A DNA stretch of 64,000 nt from Capsicum annuum (taxonomy: Eukaryota > Streptophyta > Magnoliopsida > Solanales > Solanaceae), in the NCBI RefSeq assembly GCF_002878395.1, contig NW_025892482.1, positions 1-64,000 of the forward strand. Direction: 5' to 3'. The notes beneath the pieces are model-generated. The model was not told the origin of the DNA and ran no database searches. It saw only the letters and a list, made by a program, of their open reading frames with translations. The first letter of the stretch is position 1; each line of letters opens with the position of its first letter. A program made the position numbers and the translations under genes. Of this stretch, positions 62,272-64,000 are shown one piece after another.

Positions 62272-63725
62272 TTGAACTCTAACATATTTGTTGCCTCTTG
62301 TTCAGTTAGTTTAAGGTGGTTGGTTTGTGGCTTCCTGGCTGATCCTCCATATCACACCAAATCCAAGCAAGGGTTAGTTGTGTCCAACAAGGATATAGAG
62401 AGTGGCATCATGGATGACACAAAGAGTCAGGAAATTGAGTATTTAAAGGAAGAGAATTTGGGACTGAGACAACAAATTATGGAAATGTACCGAGCTTGGG
62501 TCAGTGGGCTGCCTCCACCTTCGTTCCCCACTTTTGACCCTACAAATACCTTGAGTCTTCCACCAATATCGCAAATTCAGTTTCCTTCTATTGTTGAGGC
62601 ACCACAACATGCCTCATAATCCATTCCATGTCAAATGCACCTCAATACTTCCACCACTCTTTCTTTAGCTCCTCAGTATAAGTCTACTACATTCACAGCA
62701 CCACATACCGTCTGTGCTTTTGTTGCTCAACCTTTTACTAAGGCTTCCACTTTGTCTATCAATCTAATAATTGTGGTTCCCCAGTTCACTGGTGAATCCC
62801 CGTTCAATACTCTTAATGATCATTGTTATACTCTTGAGCCTACCGTTGAATTAAGTGGACCGCCAAAATTTCTTACTAAGAAGCCTAGCATGCTAGAAGA
62901 GCCAGAGGAAATGGTTGGGAAAGTTAAGAGTGTAGAAAATGATATGAAAAATTTCTTGGGACTTGTAGGCTATCAAGATGTTTCATACAAGAATTGGGGC
63001 ATGTTGTCAAGTGTTAACCTTCTTCTAAGCTTTGAGACATCAAAATTTGAGGAGCTTGGTGGACAGCATGATTCTGTGAAATATTTAGGACAAATTGCAA
63101 TCAATCAAGGGAAACTGAAGGAAAGAAGAAGGAAAATGCACCTATTGTCATGCCAGGACCAAAGAAGAGTTTAAGAGGTCCAACTCACCAATACTGTCAG
63201 CCTCAATCTCGAGCTTACATATCAAATCCACTTACTCATCTGCAACAAGGTTCCTCTTTTCAAAATCCAAGGAGTTTTATTCTACTTCCTCAATGTCCTT
63301 TGAACAATGCACAATTGTGTACCCATCCATCTTCTTATCTACAATGGCATGCACTTTTCCCTCAACATCGTCCTCGACCCCCACAAATTTATCAAAGAAC
63401 CTCTAAATCCAAGTTTTATTCGAGGCCAAAGTTTGCAAGGAAAAAGAAGGAAAAGGATAATTTCATTCCTAATGGGGAATCCTATGCCAGTTTGTTCTAG
63501 AGATTGAGACAGGGGGGCATGATTAATCCTCTCCTTGGGCACACTCCTAATCGGCGTTTAAGAAATTTTGATCGTAATGCACGGTGTGCATATCATTCTG
63601 ATGCTCAAGGTCATAGTATTGAAGATTGTCGAGATTTGAAAAGAGAAATTAAAAAGATGATTCAAGATGGATCAATTATTGTGTAGAACATTGACAGTGA
63701 GGGAAGCTCCAGTCATGTTGATATG
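62272..63725 (+). pseudogene. TAT/Ogre-like Gag, copy 2
   Basis: It begins MLNSNIFVASCSV. A coiled-coil segment (SQEIEYLKEENLGLRQQ, ending MEMYRAWVSGLPPPSF) is followed by a Pro/Ser/Thr-rich linker. Then a TAA at 62617-62619 breaks it, and the frame resumes from 62635: GPPKFLTKKPSMLEEPEEMV and SYKNWGMLSSVNL. A further shift near 63150-63175 leads to a Gln/Pro-rich part and the C-terminal CAYHSDAQGHSIEDC, complete here. It ends in a TAG near 63684, so the particle protein cannot be made whole. It is better preserved than copy 1. Confidence 0.75.
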
Positions 63726-64000
63726 CAAACCAGTGGCTAAGATGTTAAGCTGAGCAATTAAGAAGTCACCCCTCTCCCTACTAGGAAGAGGTCAGGTAAT
63801 TTGTTTTGTTTTCTTTTATGTTTTCCAAATTATTTCAGGGTTGTAGTTTAAGACCTATCTTGTTTTGTTTCTCTGTCGTCTTTGCCTAAACCCTCCTATC
63901 TTTCCTTTCAATGATATGTGGTGTCCCTTGTTTGTTTTTTCTTATTTTAAGTTGTTTGTTCGTCTATTTTACACAATGTATTTTATGTTGATTCTAGTGT

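Larger units (their letters stand above)
59221..64000 (+). mobile_element. Gag-only TAT/Ogre-like LTR element (copy 2), runs off the window
   Basis: It starts TGTAGACACCTAATTTTGTC like copy 1 (23873). The LTR (to about 61082) is followed by a binding-site-like 'tggcaactctgag', then a leader with AAAAGATTTT words and two hairpin motifs (61805-61839 and 62180-62214), then gag. The window ends just before the 3' part known from copy 1, so whether it has pol or a second LTR cannot be seen. Homology to copy 1 is continuous from 61165 (matching 24915) to 64000 (matching about 27755). Confidence 0.8.

Overview
This window reads as nuclear DNA of a nightshade (Solanaceae; a Solanum- or Capsicum-like plant is my best guess). 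It is a gene-poor, repeat-rich stretch: AT-rich, with nested transposons, LTR retrotransposons of families that look familiar from this family, and SINE tails of the Solanaceae type. It also holds small cysteine-rich genes with the spacing of tomato/potato metallocarboxypeptidase inhibitors. No bacterial, phage or CRISPR feature is present. Almost every coding stretch is broken. The two small cysteine-rich genes near 36.5-38.0 kb are the only plausible host genes left.

Layout. 0-1.5 kb: a tiny SINE and the 3' half of an S-domain receptor kinase. 1.77-10.8 kb: a full Ty1/copia element on the minus strand (TSD TTGTG). Its 5' LTR was later split by a 3.9-kb CACTA element (TSD TAC) that carries an exon of a host PP2C phosphatase gene. 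10.9-14.2 kb: a non-autonomous Helitron. 14.2-16.7 kb: a SINE with a perfect 13-bp TSD, an NLR coiled-coil fragment split by a MITE, and a second type of SINE. 16.6-21.55 kb: two 323-bp direct repeats around a decayed Mutator-like transposase, a small broken two-exon gene and a 60-bp minisatellite. 21.9-29.8 kb: a gypsy solo LTR split by a gag-only TAT/Ogre-like element. 30.2-33.8 kb: a foldback element split by another solo LTR.

34.1-35.0 kb is low-complexity DNA. 36.5-38.6 kb holds the cysteine-rich genes and an array grown from their 3' ends. About 39.1-46.1 kb is a mitochondrial insertion with rps10 (group II intron kept) and full-length cox1; a solo LTR sits inside cox1. 46.7-51.0 kb is a truncated gypsy element on the minus strand, 51-54.5 kb is unclassified, and 54.5-57.2 kb is the 3' end of a gypsy element on the plus strand. 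57.8 kb has a third cysteine-rich relic. 58.0-58.9 kb is a foldback whose loop is an intronless HINT-type gene fragment. 58.9-59.2 kb is a hAT-like piece. From 59.2 kb to the end lies a second gag-only TAT-like element.

The strongest themes are (1) capture of host gene pieces by two DNA transposons, (2) a mitochondrial rps10-cox1 block moved as DNA, (3) coding decay dominated by C-to-T/G-to-A stops, and (4) spread of the tail of a small cysteine-rich gene into an array. Identity and mismatch counts were made by eye; family calls rest on recognised motifs, not on searches.
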